Below, in pieces: positions 1 through 6,114 of a stretch of DNA of 6,162 bases. The stretch covers positions 1-6,162 of the forward strand of contig JABJCZ010000296.1 in NCBI GenBank assembly GCA_018668475.1, read 5' to 3'. Within the stretch, counting starts at the first letter, position 1; each line of letters opens with the position of its first letter. This stretch comes from Alphaproteobacteria bacterium. GTDB taxonomy: Bacteria; Pseudomonadota; Alphaproteobacteria; UBA828. The notes under the pieces are model-generated. The model searched no databases, was not told the origin of the DNA, and saw only the letters and a list, made by a program, of their open reading frames with translations. The translations under genes were made by a program, and so were the position numbers.

Positions 1-432
1 CAGAGCACCAGTAACGGCGCCTTTGTCTTCAAGGGTCAGGCCCTCGGCGGGCATGGCCAATAGTGCCGAACCGCCACCGGATATCAGGCACAGCACGAGG
101 TCGTCTGGCCCGAGGCCTTCCACGGATTGGAGGATGCGCCCGGCCGCTGCACGCCCGGCAGCATCGGGCACCGGATGAGCGGCCTCCACGACTTCAATTG
201 TTTCCGTCGGGGCACCATGGGCGTAGCGCGTCACGACCAGACCCTCAAGAGGCCCTTGCCAATGGCGCTCCACCGTCGCGGCCATGGCCGCAGCGCCTTT
301 GCCTGCGCCGATGACTACGGTGCGGCCTTTTGGGGCCGCAGGCAGATACGGGGGTAGGCAAATATCCGGAGCGGCGGCATCAACCGCGGCGCGGAATAGG
401 CTGTGCAGAAGGTCTTGAGGTTCAGGGCTCAT
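1..432 (-). CDS. Glycerate 2-kinase (MOFRL family), N-terminal part, cut by window edge
   Basis: This is the first 144 codons of a glycerate kinase of the MOFRL/GckA-TtuD type, sometimes annotated as hydroxypyruvate reductase. The family phosphorylates D-glycerate with ATP to 2-phosphoglycerate in the cytosol, feeding glyoxylate, tartrate or serine-cycle carbon into glycolysis. I read the frame directly from the minus strand: it starts at 432 and stays open to base 1. It begins MSPEPQDLLHSLFRAAVDAA. Family hallmarks are the glycine-rich VIGAGKGAAAMA at residues 40-51 with the conserved lysine at 45, the EAAHPVPD segment at 83-90, and LISGGGSALL at 116-125. Family members are usually a little over 400 residues, so about two thirds lies outside the window. 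The start is supported by the fit to the usual family N-terminus, although no Shine-Dalgarno sequence precedes it. The permease gene lies 61 bp upstream on the same strand. The family call is firm; the exact substrate is inferred. Confidence 0.9.
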   Translation of the reverse strand, partial: MSPEPQDLLHSLFRAAVDAAAPDICLPPYLPAAPKGRTVVIGAGKGAAAMAATVERHWQGPLEGLVVTRYAHGAPTETIEVVEAAHPVPDAAGRAAAGRILQSVEGLGPDDLVLCLISGGGSALLAMPAEGLTLEDKGAVTGAL

Positions 433-442
433 GAAGGGCGCA

Positions 443-471
443 ATTATCGCAGAGTCGAAGGGCGAGGAAAA
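443..471 (-). promoter_or_regulatory. Possible extended -10 promoter for the glycerate kinase
   Basis: On the minus strand, TGCGATAAT (bases 451 down to 443) matches an extended -10 element (TGn followed by a 5-of-6 match to TATAAT). The best -35 at 17-bp spacing is the weak TTTTCC (471-466). The -10 ends only 10 bp before the glycerate kinase ATG at 432, so transcription would begin about 3 to 5 bases ahead of the start codon. This fits the absence of any Shine-Dalgarno sequence there. It is a motif match by eye; a chance match in the AT-rich patch of the 61-bp gap is possible. Confidence 0.35.
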
Positions 472-493
472 GGGTCGTGCGGTGGTGCAGGTG

Positions 494-1396
494 TCACTTG
501 TGGCTCATGCGTTGCGCTATGGCGATGCCAGCGAGCACGACGCCACAAGCCGCGCCCTGCAACGGGCCGAGTGATTCGCCGAGAATTATCCATCCGGCAA
601 TCGCCGCCAGCACCGGGTTGGCGAGCATGGTGGTGGAGGCGAGAGACGCGGGTAGATGCCGAAATGCGAGCGTGATCAACGCTTGTCCGCCCGCCTGGGA
701 GACCAGGGCAATTCCGAGCAGGATGCCCCACCCGGCCAGCGTGGCCGGAATCAGTGATTCGCCCATGATCAGCGCCGCGACCAGAAGACTTGCTGCACTG
801 AATACCCCTGAGAGCGCCATAATGGTGCCGGTTGGCAATGCGCCACGCAGCATTTTGATGACGAACAGATAGGCGCCGTACATCAGCGCTGTGAGGACAC
901 CAAGCGCGTCACCGAGCGGACTGCCGGTTTCACCTGTCGCGCTTGAGAAGATCAGTAGTCCGGCGCCGCCGAGCGCCACAAAAAGGCCGGCCATAAATCC
1001 GCCGGTAATTTTTTCTTTCAGAATAAGCCAGGCGCCCAGCGTGACCACCAGGGGCGTCAGATTGCCTAGAAATGTCGCGTTGGCGATGCCGGAGAGGCGT
1101 ATGGCGTTGTGCCAGGCCATCAGGTCACCGGTAAAGAGCAAGCCCGCCAGAGCAATGATTGCCCAGTCGCGCCGGGTAAGTCGGCGGACTGCATGATTCT
1201 GCCTGTCTTCCAGCAGCATCCACAGAGTGAGCAGCGGCAGGGCAAAGGCCATGCGCCATACGGCGGTCGCTGTCGGGCCGATGTCACTGAGTTGAACGAA
1301 GATGGGAGCAGACGATATGCCAACGATGCCGGCGGCCAGCGCCAGCCCCCCCAAACGGGGATTAATTACGACATTTTGGTCTGCCGGTGTGGCCAT
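494..1396 (-). CDS. EamA/DMT-superfamily permease, 10 transmembrane segments
   Basis: This is a 300-residue inner-membrane protein of the drug/metabolite transporter superfamily with two EamA repeats, roughly residues 17-151 and 162-297, each carrying about five hydrophobic helices. Both repeats end in the typical pattern of a helix bearing asparagine and proline followed by a glutamate: NLTPLVVTLGAWLILKEK at 112-129 and MLANPVLAAIAGWIILGES at 257-275. The arginine-rich loop at 71-76 (RRLTRR) is probably cytoplasmic. Length is standard for the family. The start at 1396 is supported by AAGAGGG (1411 down to 1405) 8 bp upstream. The gene is divergent from the DUF1244 gene and points toward the glycerate kinase 61 bp downstream. 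EamA proteins export or import amino acids, sugars and other small metabolites, and substrate cannot be read from sequence. A link to glycerate metabolism is only a guess from position. Confidence 0.93.
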   Translation of the reverse strand: MATPADQNVVINPRLGGLALAAGIVGISSAPIFVQLSDIGPTATAVWRMAFALPLLTLWMLLEDRQNHAVRRLTRRDWAIIALAGLLFTGDLMAWHNAIRLSGIANATFLGNLTPLVVTLGAWLILKEKITGGFMAGLFVALGGAGLLIFSSATGETGSPLGDALGVLTALMYGAYLFVIKMLRGALPTGTIMALSGVFSAASLLVAALIMGESLIPATLAGWGILLGIALVSQAGGQALITLAFRHLPASLASTTMLANPVLAAIAGWIILGESLGPLQGAACGVVLAGIAIAQRMSHK

Positions 1397-1527
1397 GGGC
1401 CAAACCCTCTTGCGCTTGCACTCCGGCGCCCCTTATAGAGGGCGGTGCACCCGCCGGCCAGCACAGCAATTAGCGTGCAGGGGTTGGCAATGCCCAGTTG
1501 GCGCGCCACATTCATCAGTAACAGCAT
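1366..1527 (-). CDS. Doubtful small hydrophobic ORF, 53 aa, overlapping the permease start
   Basis: A 53-codon minus-strand ORF begins at an ATG at 1527, fills most of the divergent spacer and overlaps the first 31 bases of the permease gene in another frame. Residues 11-30 (LGIANPCTLIAVLAGGCTAL) form one plausible membrane helix, followed by a basic YKGRR, an arrangement like a single-span membrane protein. Third codon positions are GC-rich through about residue 35, which suits this genome. Against it, I see no Shine-Dalgarno sequence upstream of the ATG, the reading continues upstream into the antisense of the DUF1244 gene, the C-terminal third is low in coding character, and I recognise no family. 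It could equally be an open frame produced by GC bias. Confidence 0.15.
   Translation of the reverse strand: MLLLMNVARQLGIANPCTLIAVLAGGCTALYKGRRSASARGFGPWPHRQTKMS
1432..1460 (-). promoter_or_regulatory. Possible promoter of the permease gene with palindrome in spacer
   Basis: On the minus strand TATAAG (1437 down to 1432) matches five of six bases of the -10 consensus, and at 17-bp spacing a weak -35 TGGCCG (1460-1455) matches three of six. The predicted start would be near 1425, giving a leader of about 30 nt ahead of the ATG at 1396, which leaves room for the AAGAGGG ribosome-binding site. The spacer holds the palindrome GGTGCACC (1444-1451), a position where a repressor could block RNA polymerase. 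All of this is pattern matching by eye. Confidence 0.3.
1484..1512 (+). promoter_or_regulatory. Possible promoter of the DUF1244 gene with 10-bp palindrome
   Basis: TTGGCA (1484-1489) matches five of six bases of the -35 consensus. At 17-bp spacing CACATT (1507-1512) is a poor -10, three of six. The perfect palindrome TGGCGCGCCA (1499-1508) overlaps the spacer and the first bases of the -10. The predicted leader would be about 30 nt, ending in the ribosome-binding site AGGAGAG (1537-1543). The gene must be transcribed from somewhere in this 152-bp spacer, but this particular assignment is weak. Confidence 0.22.
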
Positions 1528-1548
1528 CACGAGAGCAGGAGAGCAGCC

Positions 1549-1848
1549 ATGGATGACCAGACCCGCACTGAACTTGAGGCGGCGGCGTTTCGCACGCTGG
1601 TGAGCCATTTGCGTGAACGCACCGATGTGCAGAACATCGACTTGATGAACCTGGGCGGGTTTTGCCGCAACTGCCTATCGAAGTGGTACCGGGCTGCGGC
1701 CGAAGATAAAGGCCTTGATCTCGATTACGAGGGCGCTCGCGAGATCGTCTACGGCATGCCCTACGGTGAGTGGAAACAGAAATACCAGACCAAGGCGACC
1801 GAGCAGCAGATGAAGGATTACGCGAAGTCTCACCCGGATTCGCACTGA
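1549..1848 (+). CDS. DUF1244 family protein, 99 aa
   Basis: This is a complete small cytosolic protein of the DUF1244 family, widespread in alpha- and gammaproteobacteria and without an established function. The family core is clear: an amphipathic N-terminal helix (FRTLVSHLRERTDVQNIDLM, residues 14-33), then GGFCRNCLSKWY at 36-47 with a Cys-x-x-Cys pair at 39 and 42, then the YGMPYGEWK segment at 68-76 and a helical tail rich in lysine and glutamine. Length of about 100 residues is normal. The Cys pair could bind a metal or act in redox, but that is inference. The start is set by AGGAGAG (1537-1543), 5 bp before the ATG. No signal peptide or membrane segment is visible. It is the only plus-strand gene here, divergent from the permease and convergent with the SDR, so it is probably transcribed alone. 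Confidence 0.92.
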   Translation: MDDQTRTELEAAAFRTLVSHLRERTDVQNIDLMNLGGFCRNCLSKWYRAAAEDKGLDLDYEGAREIVYGMPYGEWKQKYQTKATEQQMKDYAKSHPDSH

Positions 1849-1849
1849 G

Positions 1850-1887
1850 CCTGGTCGCGGTGGGTCAGAATTTTTCGACCCAGGGTC
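1850..1887. repeat. Cluster of GGGTC/GACCC inverted repeats at the convergent gene junction
   Basis: The 16-bp gap between the convergent DUF1244 and SDR genes, together with the last SDR codons, holds overlapping inverted repeats. TGGGTC (1861-1866) pairs with GACCCA (1877-1882) around a 10-base loop containing TTTTT. GACCCAGGGTC (1877-1887) is itself a palindrome with one central base. CCTGGTCG (1850-1857) can pair with CGACCCAGG (1876-1884) if one base bulges. A bidirectional transcription terminator is expected at such a tight convergent junction. However, no T-run follows a stem on either strand, so this is not a convincing intrinsic terminator. Confidence 0.35.
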
Positions 1888-2590
1888 TGAGTTCGGTTTC
1901 CAGTGTCCAGGCGCTTCGTGGCTGGCAATGGAGTTGCCAGTAGGTCTCGGCGATCGCGGCAGGATCGAGCAGGCCCTCCGGCGGGCGCTCATCGGCCAGA
2001 TGTGCATAACGCTCCGACATGATCTGACCATCAATCACCACATGGGCAACGTGGATGCCCTGAGGCCCAAGCTCGCGGGCCATGCTTTGCGCCAGCGCCA
2101 GCAGCCCGGCCTTGCCGACGGCGAGGTTAAAGAACTGGGCGCCGCCACGTTTACTTGCGGTGGCGCCGGAAAACAGGATGGTGCCCTGACCGCCTTCTAC
2201 CATCCGCGCCGCGGCGGCCTTGGCGACAATAAAGCCACCAAAGCAGTTGGCCTCCCAGCAACGTCGAAAGTCGTCCGCAGTAGCGCCGACGATGCTCGCC
2301 TTCATGAAGGCGCCGGCGTTGTAGATCACCACGTCAGGTGCGCCCCAGCGGGCAGCATGGGCAGCGAATAGACCATCAACTTCGGCTTCATTGGTCGCAT
2401 CAGCTTGAAGGCCGACAATTTCCGACCCGCTGTCGTTGGTAGCGGCGGCGGCCTCGGCAACGGCTGCGGCTTTTCCTGCGCTGCGCGCGGTGGCTGTAAT
2501 GTTCATACCGGCAGCTGCAAAGCGTTGTACCAGTGCGGCACCCAGTCCTGGGCCAGCGCCAACAATCAAAGCACTTTGTTGTTCGGTCAT
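1865..2590 (-). CDS. Atypical short-chain dehydrogenase/reductase lacking the catalytic tyrosine
   Basis: This 241-residue protein has a classical SDR Rossmann fold. The nucleotide-binding motif is GAGPGLG at 11-17, the structural motif NAG is at 91-93, and the catalytic-type asparagine is N115 (EANCFGG). The ILFSGATAS strand at 138-146 supplies serines, and Lys160 is present. The usual Tyr-x-x-x-Lys reads Leu156-Ala-Val-Gly-Lys160, and no tyrosine lies between residues 91 and 194. The tail ALAQSMARELGPQGIHVAHV (165-184) is typical of an SDR subgroup that, from memory, often carries Phe at this position. SDRs normally reduce or oxidise carbonyl/hydroxyl groups with NAD(P)(H). Without the tyrosine, activity may be altered or the protein may only bind. 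The start follows GAGGG (2604 down to 2600) 9 bp upstream, in the 21-bp gap after the oxidoreductase stop, so the two genes are very likely cotranscribed. Substrate unknown. Confidence 0.9.
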   Translation of the reverse strand: MTEQQSALIVGAGPGLGAALVQRFAAAGMNITATARSAGKAAAVAEAAAATNDSGSEIVGLQADATNEAEVDGLFAAHAARWGAPDVVIYNAGAFMKASIVGATADDFRRCWEANCFGGFIVAKAAAARMVEGGQGTILFSGATASKRGGAQFFNLAVGKAGLLALAQSMARELGPQGIHVAHVVIDGQIMSERYAHLADERPPEGLLDPAAIAETYWQLHCQPRSAWTLETELRPWVEKF

Positions 2591-2611
2591 GTTGGTGTTC
2601 CCTCGAATGCG

Positions 2612-5600
2612 TTATTCCGCTGCATTGGCCTGTGATGGGGGATTGCGAAAGGCCGCCATCAGTTCGCTCTGGGTCTGACGCGCACGTTCCACATTGGCGG
2701 CTTTGACATGGCCGAAGCCGCGCATTGAGAGCGGTAACTGGGCGAGCTCTACAGCGATGTCATAATTGGCTGGGGATAGATTGGCGATTACCTCGTCGAG
2801 CGCGGTTTCATATTCAGTAATCAGGTCGCGTTCCATGCGCCGTTCGGCGGACCAGCCGAAGGGGTCGAGCCGGGTGCCGCGCAATACCTTGAAGTGTTTG
2901 AGGACACGAAACACAGGCATCATCCACGGCCCGAACAATTTTTTCTTCAATTGGCCGCTCGTCGCATCGCGGTCAGCGAGCACCGGCGGAGCCATGTGAA
3001 AATGGAGCGAAAACTTGCCGTCAAACTGGTTTTGCACCTGTTTTCGGAAGCGACCATCCGTATAGAGGCGAGCGACTTCGTATTCGTCCTTGTAGGCGAG
3101 CAATTTATGCCAGCCCCGTGCAGCGGCGTCGGTCAGGCGATCGCTCTCAGGTGCGATCCGAGCCGCGGCGCGTCGAACTTTGTCGACCAGTTCACGGTAG
3201 CGCTTGCCGTAGGCCTCGTTTTGATAGGCCGTCAGGTCTGTGACGCGACGCTCGACCAACTCGTCCAGAGTCTCTGATGTTTTTTGCGGCGTTTCGATGG
3301 CCGCGCTGCCGACTGCCTCGCTGACCGCCCCCGCATCGTGAGCGGCGGCACGACCCCAGCGAAAGGCGCGGCTATTGTTGTCGACGGCCACGCCATTGAG
3401 CGCGATGGCCTGTTCGATAGCAGCTGAGGAGAGCGGAATCAGCCCGCGCTGATAGGCAAAGCCAAGCATGAAAACATTGGTCGCGATGGCATCGCCGATC
3501 AGCGCTGTCGCCATGCGCGTTGCTTCAATGAACTCAACCGCTTCCAGCCCGGCAGCATCGGTAATCGCAGCGTGGACTTGCTCCGTCGGAAATGCGAGGT
3601 CGGGACTACGGGTGAAATTGCCGGTCATGCTTTGCTGCGCGTTCACAACCGCGCGGGATTTTCCGGGCTTGAGCCGGGCAGTCACTTCCGCACTGGCAGC
3701 GACGACGAGATCGGCACCCAACAGAAGATCCGCACCACCGGTCGCGATGCGCACGGCATGAAGGTCCTCCGGTTTTTCGGCAATGCGTACGTGGCTTGTT
3801 ACGGCCCCATATTTTTGCGCCAGTCCGGCTTTGTCGAGCACGGTGGCACCCTTGCCTTCAAGTCGTGCTGCCATGCCAAGCAGAGCGGCGAGTGTTACGA
3901 TGCCCATGCCGCCGACGCCGGTGATCAGAATGCCGTAGGGCGCGGAGCCGGTCGGCCGCTCAGGTTCGGGCAGGGCGGCACTCAACATGTCCGCAGCGCC
4001 CGTGGCGTCGCGTTTTCGCAAGTGCCCACCTTTGACTAGCACAAAGCTCGGGCAGAAGCCGTTAATGCAGCTGTAGTCCATATTGCAGGACGACTGGTCG
4101 ATGGTGCGTTTGCGGCCAAACTCGGTGGCAAGCGGGCTGATGGAGAGGCAGTTGGAGGTGGCGCCGCAATCGCCGCAGCCCTCGCAAACATCCGGATTGA
4201 TGATGACGCGCCAGCCAGGGTCTTCCATCAGACCACGCTTGCGCCGGCGCCTCTTCTCTGTCGCGCAGACCTGATCGTATACAATCGCAGACACGCCTTC
4301 CCAGTTGCGAATGTCGCGTTGCACGGCATCAAGGTCGTCGCGGTGATGGATGGTGACGCCGGCGGCGAAGGATTTGTTGAGGGGGTATTTGTGGGGCTCG
4401 TCCGTGACGACGGCAATCCGCGCGACGCCTTCGGCCGAAAGTTGGCGGGTCATTCGTTCCACCGACATGGGCCCGTCCATCGGCTGACCACCGGTCATCG
4501 CAACGGCATCGTTGTACAAAATCTTGTAGGTGATGTTGACGTTTGCTGCGACCGCGGCGCGGATGGCGAGAATGCCGGAATGGAAGTATGTGCCGTCGCC
4601 GAGATTCTGGAACACATGGGGCGTATTGACGAACGCCGATTGTCCGATCCAATTGGCCCCTTCGCCGCCCATATGAGTGTAGGTCTCGGTGTCGCGGTCC
4701 ATCCATTGGACCATGTAGTGGCAGCCGATACCGGCGAGTGCCCGGCTGCCTTCTGGCACTTTGGTTGATGTATTATGTGGGCAGCCCGAACAGAAGTAGG
4801 GGATGCGTTCGATGCCGGCGCCTTTGTCGGCGGCGGCGCGCTCGGCGTGTGCCCTGTGTTCGGCAGCGAGGGCAACAACCGGCTCAAAGCCATTGAGTTC
4901 GCCGAACCGGCGGGCCATTGCATCGGCCACTGCCGGCGGGTCGATCTCACCTGCCGCGCGCAACAACCAGCTGCCATCGACATCATGTTTGCCATGGACG
5001 CGGGGTCGCTTGTCCGGGTCCATATCATACAGAATGTCGCGCATCTGCTGTTCGATGAGCCCGCGTTTCTCCTCGACGACCAGCACTTCATCAAGGCCGG
5101 CGGCGAAGCGCCTGATGCCCTCAGGCTCAAGCGGCCACACCATGCCAACCTTGTAGAGTGATAGCCCCATGGCGGCGGCAGCCTCGTCATCGATGCCAAG
5201 GTCGTCAAAAACCTGACGGACATCGAGATATGCTTTGCCGGTGGTTACGATTCCGACGCGACGCTTCGGGCCATCCATGACAACCCGGTCAAGCCCATTG
5301 GCGCGGGCGAAGGCGATGGCGGCGTCGTGCTTTTGCTCATGCAGGCGGGCTTCCTGCACCAACGGCGGGTCTGGCCAGCGGATGTTCAGGCCGCCATCGG
5401 GCAACGCGTAATCGGTCGGTTCGACTATTTTGACGCGGTGCGGGTCGACGGAAACGATGGCCGCGCTGTCGAGGGTCTCGGCGATGCAAACCATGCCACA
5501 CCACAGGCCCGAGTAGCGCGACAGCGCCCAGGCATAGAGGCCGTAATCAAGAAACTCCTGCACGCCGGCCGGATTAAGCACTGGCATTTGCGCGGCAGCG

Positions 5601-6088
5601 AAATCGTACTCACTTTGGTGGGGCAGGGTGGAGGAGGCGCAGACATGGTCATCGCCGGCAATCGCCAACACACCGCCGTGGGCCGAGGTGCCGGCGTTGT
5701 TGGCGTGCTTGAACACGTCGATGGAGCGATCAACGCCGGGGCCCTTGCCGTACCAGATTGAAAATACGCCGTCGTAATCGCTGTCGCCGGCAAGGCCCAC
5801 TTGCTGCGTGCCCCAGATGGCCGTTGCCGCAAGGTCCTCGTTGACGCCAGGATTGAAGTGGATGTCCTGCTTTTCCAGAAACTGCCGTGCTTGCCACAGC
5901 GTCCGGTCGTAGTTGCCGAGCGGTGAGCCGCGATACCCCGAGATATAGCAACCGGTTTTCAGGCTGGCCGCCGTATCGCGCTGGTGCTGCATCATGGGCA
6001 GGCGTACGAGAGCCTGCGTGCCGGTCATATACACCAGGCCGTTGGTGGCCGTGTATTTATCGTCAAGTGTAACGGCGGCGAGTGACAT
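2612..6088 (-). CDS. Indolepyruvate ferredoxin oxidoreductase family protein, fused single-chain form
   Basis: This is a complete 1158-residue cytosolic enzyme of the fused indolepyruvate:ferredoxin oxidoreductase family, which converts an aryl (or similar) 2-oxo acid plus CoA to acyl-CoA and CO2 while reducing ferredoxin. An N-terminal pyrimidine-type thiamine diphosphate (ThDP) domain includes GYRGSPLGNYD (51-61). The ThDP/Mg-binding domain shows CSGCPHNT (433-440), Cys456, GDGTYFHSG (497-505) and YNDAVAMTGGQP (525-536). A basic EKRRRRKR run (611-618) precedes an iron-sulfur region with Cys635, 638, 641, 647, 668, 674 and 679. A gamma-type domain starts at GILITGVGGMGIV (719-731) with DKAGLAQKYGAV (752-763). 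The tail, about 930-1140, resembles DUF6537. Length is normal and nothing looks broken. GGGAG (6098 down to 6094) lies 5 bp before the ATG. It heads a probable two-gene operon with the SDR. Such enzymes serve aromatic amino-acid catabolism; the actual 2-oxo acid is not readable. Confidence 0.95.
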   Translation of the reverse strand: MSLAAVTLDDKYTATNGLVYMTGTQALVRLPMMQHQRDTAASLKTGCYISGYRGSPLGNYDRTLWQARQFLEKQDIHFNPGVNEDLAATAIWGTQQVGLAGDSDYDGVFSIWYGKGPGVDRSIDVFKHANNAGTSAHGGVLAIAGDDHVCASSTLPHQSEYDFAAAQMPVLNPAGVQEFLDYGLYAWALSRYSGLWCGMVCIAETLDSAAIVSVDPHRVKIVEPTDYALPDGGLNIRWPDPPLVQEARLHEQKHDAAIAFARANGLDRVVMDGPKRRVGIVTTGKAYLDVRQVFDDLGIDDEAAAAMGLSLYKVGMVWPLEPEGIRRFAAGLDEVLVVEEKRGLIEQQMRDILYDMDPDKRPRVHGKHDVDGSWLLRAAGEIDPPAVADAMARRFGELNGFEPVVALAAEHRAHAERAAADKGAGIERIPYFCSGCPHNTSTKVPEGSRALAGIGCHYMVQWMDRDTETYTHMGGEGANWIGQSAFVNTPHVFQNLGDGTYFHSGILAIRAAVAANVNITYKILYNDAVAMTGGQPMDGPMSVERMTRQLSAEGVARIAVVTDEPHKYPLNKSFAAGVTIHHRDDLDAVQRDIRNWEGVSAIVYDQVCATEKRRRRKRGLMEDPGWRVIINPDVCEGCGDCGATSNCLSISPLATEFGRKRTIDQSSCNMDYSCINGFCPSFVLVKGGHLRKRDATGAADMLSAALPEPERPTGSAPYGILITGVGGMGIVTLAALLGMAARLEGKGATVLDKAGLAQKYGAVTSHVRIAEKPEDLHAVRIATGGADLLLGADLVVAASAEVTARLKPGKSRAVVNAQQSMTGNFTRSPDLAFPTEQVHAAITDAAGLEAVEFIEATRMATALIGDAIATNVFMLGFAYQRGLIPLSSAAIEQAIALNGVAVDNNSRAFRWGRAAAHDAGAVSEAVGSAAIETPQKTSETLDELVERRVTDLTAYQNEAYGKRYRELVDKVRRAAARIAPESDRLTDAAARGWHKLLAYKDEYEVARLYTDGRFRKQVQNQFDGKFSLHFHMAPPVLADRDATSGQLKKKLFGPWMMPVFRVLKHFKVLRGTRLDPFGWSAERRMERDLITEYETALDEVIANLSPANYDIAVELAQLPLSMRGFGHVKAANVERARQTQSELMAAFRNPPSQANAAE

Positions 6089-6114
6089 GGTCGCTCCCGG
6101 CTTCGGATATTGCG

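Noticed and set aside
477..872. Plus-strand ORF of 131 codons antisense to the permease
   Set aside because: It mirrors the transmembrane-coding strand of a clear EamA gene and shows no domain or ribosome-binding site.
1928..2371. Plus-strand ORF of 147 codons antisense to the SDR
   Set aside because: The opposite strand encodes unambiguous SDR motifs throughout, and this frame has no recognisable protein features.
4319..4768. Plus-strand ORF of 149 codons inside the oxidoreductase gene
   Set aside because: It is antisense to highly conserved ThDP-binding coding sequence, has no recognisable family motif, and is expected from the GC-rich third positions of the real gene. The other plus-strand ORFs in 2612-6088 (for example 3572-4039 and 5327-5761) fail for the same reason.
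4495..5223. Minus-strand ORF of 242 codons in a second frame of the oxidoreductase
   Set aside because: It is a frame-shifted reading of the same strand, with low-complexity Ser/Arg/Pro-rich composition and no family features. The intact 1158-aa frame covers it without a break, so it is not a sign of a frameshift or split gene.
2612..6088. Possible novel fusion in the oxidoreductase because of its length and multiple domains
   Set aside because: The fused ThDP, iron-sulfur, gamma and DUF6537-like layout at about 1150-1200 residues is the normal form for this bacterial family, including the basic EKRRRRKR run and the seven-cysteine region.
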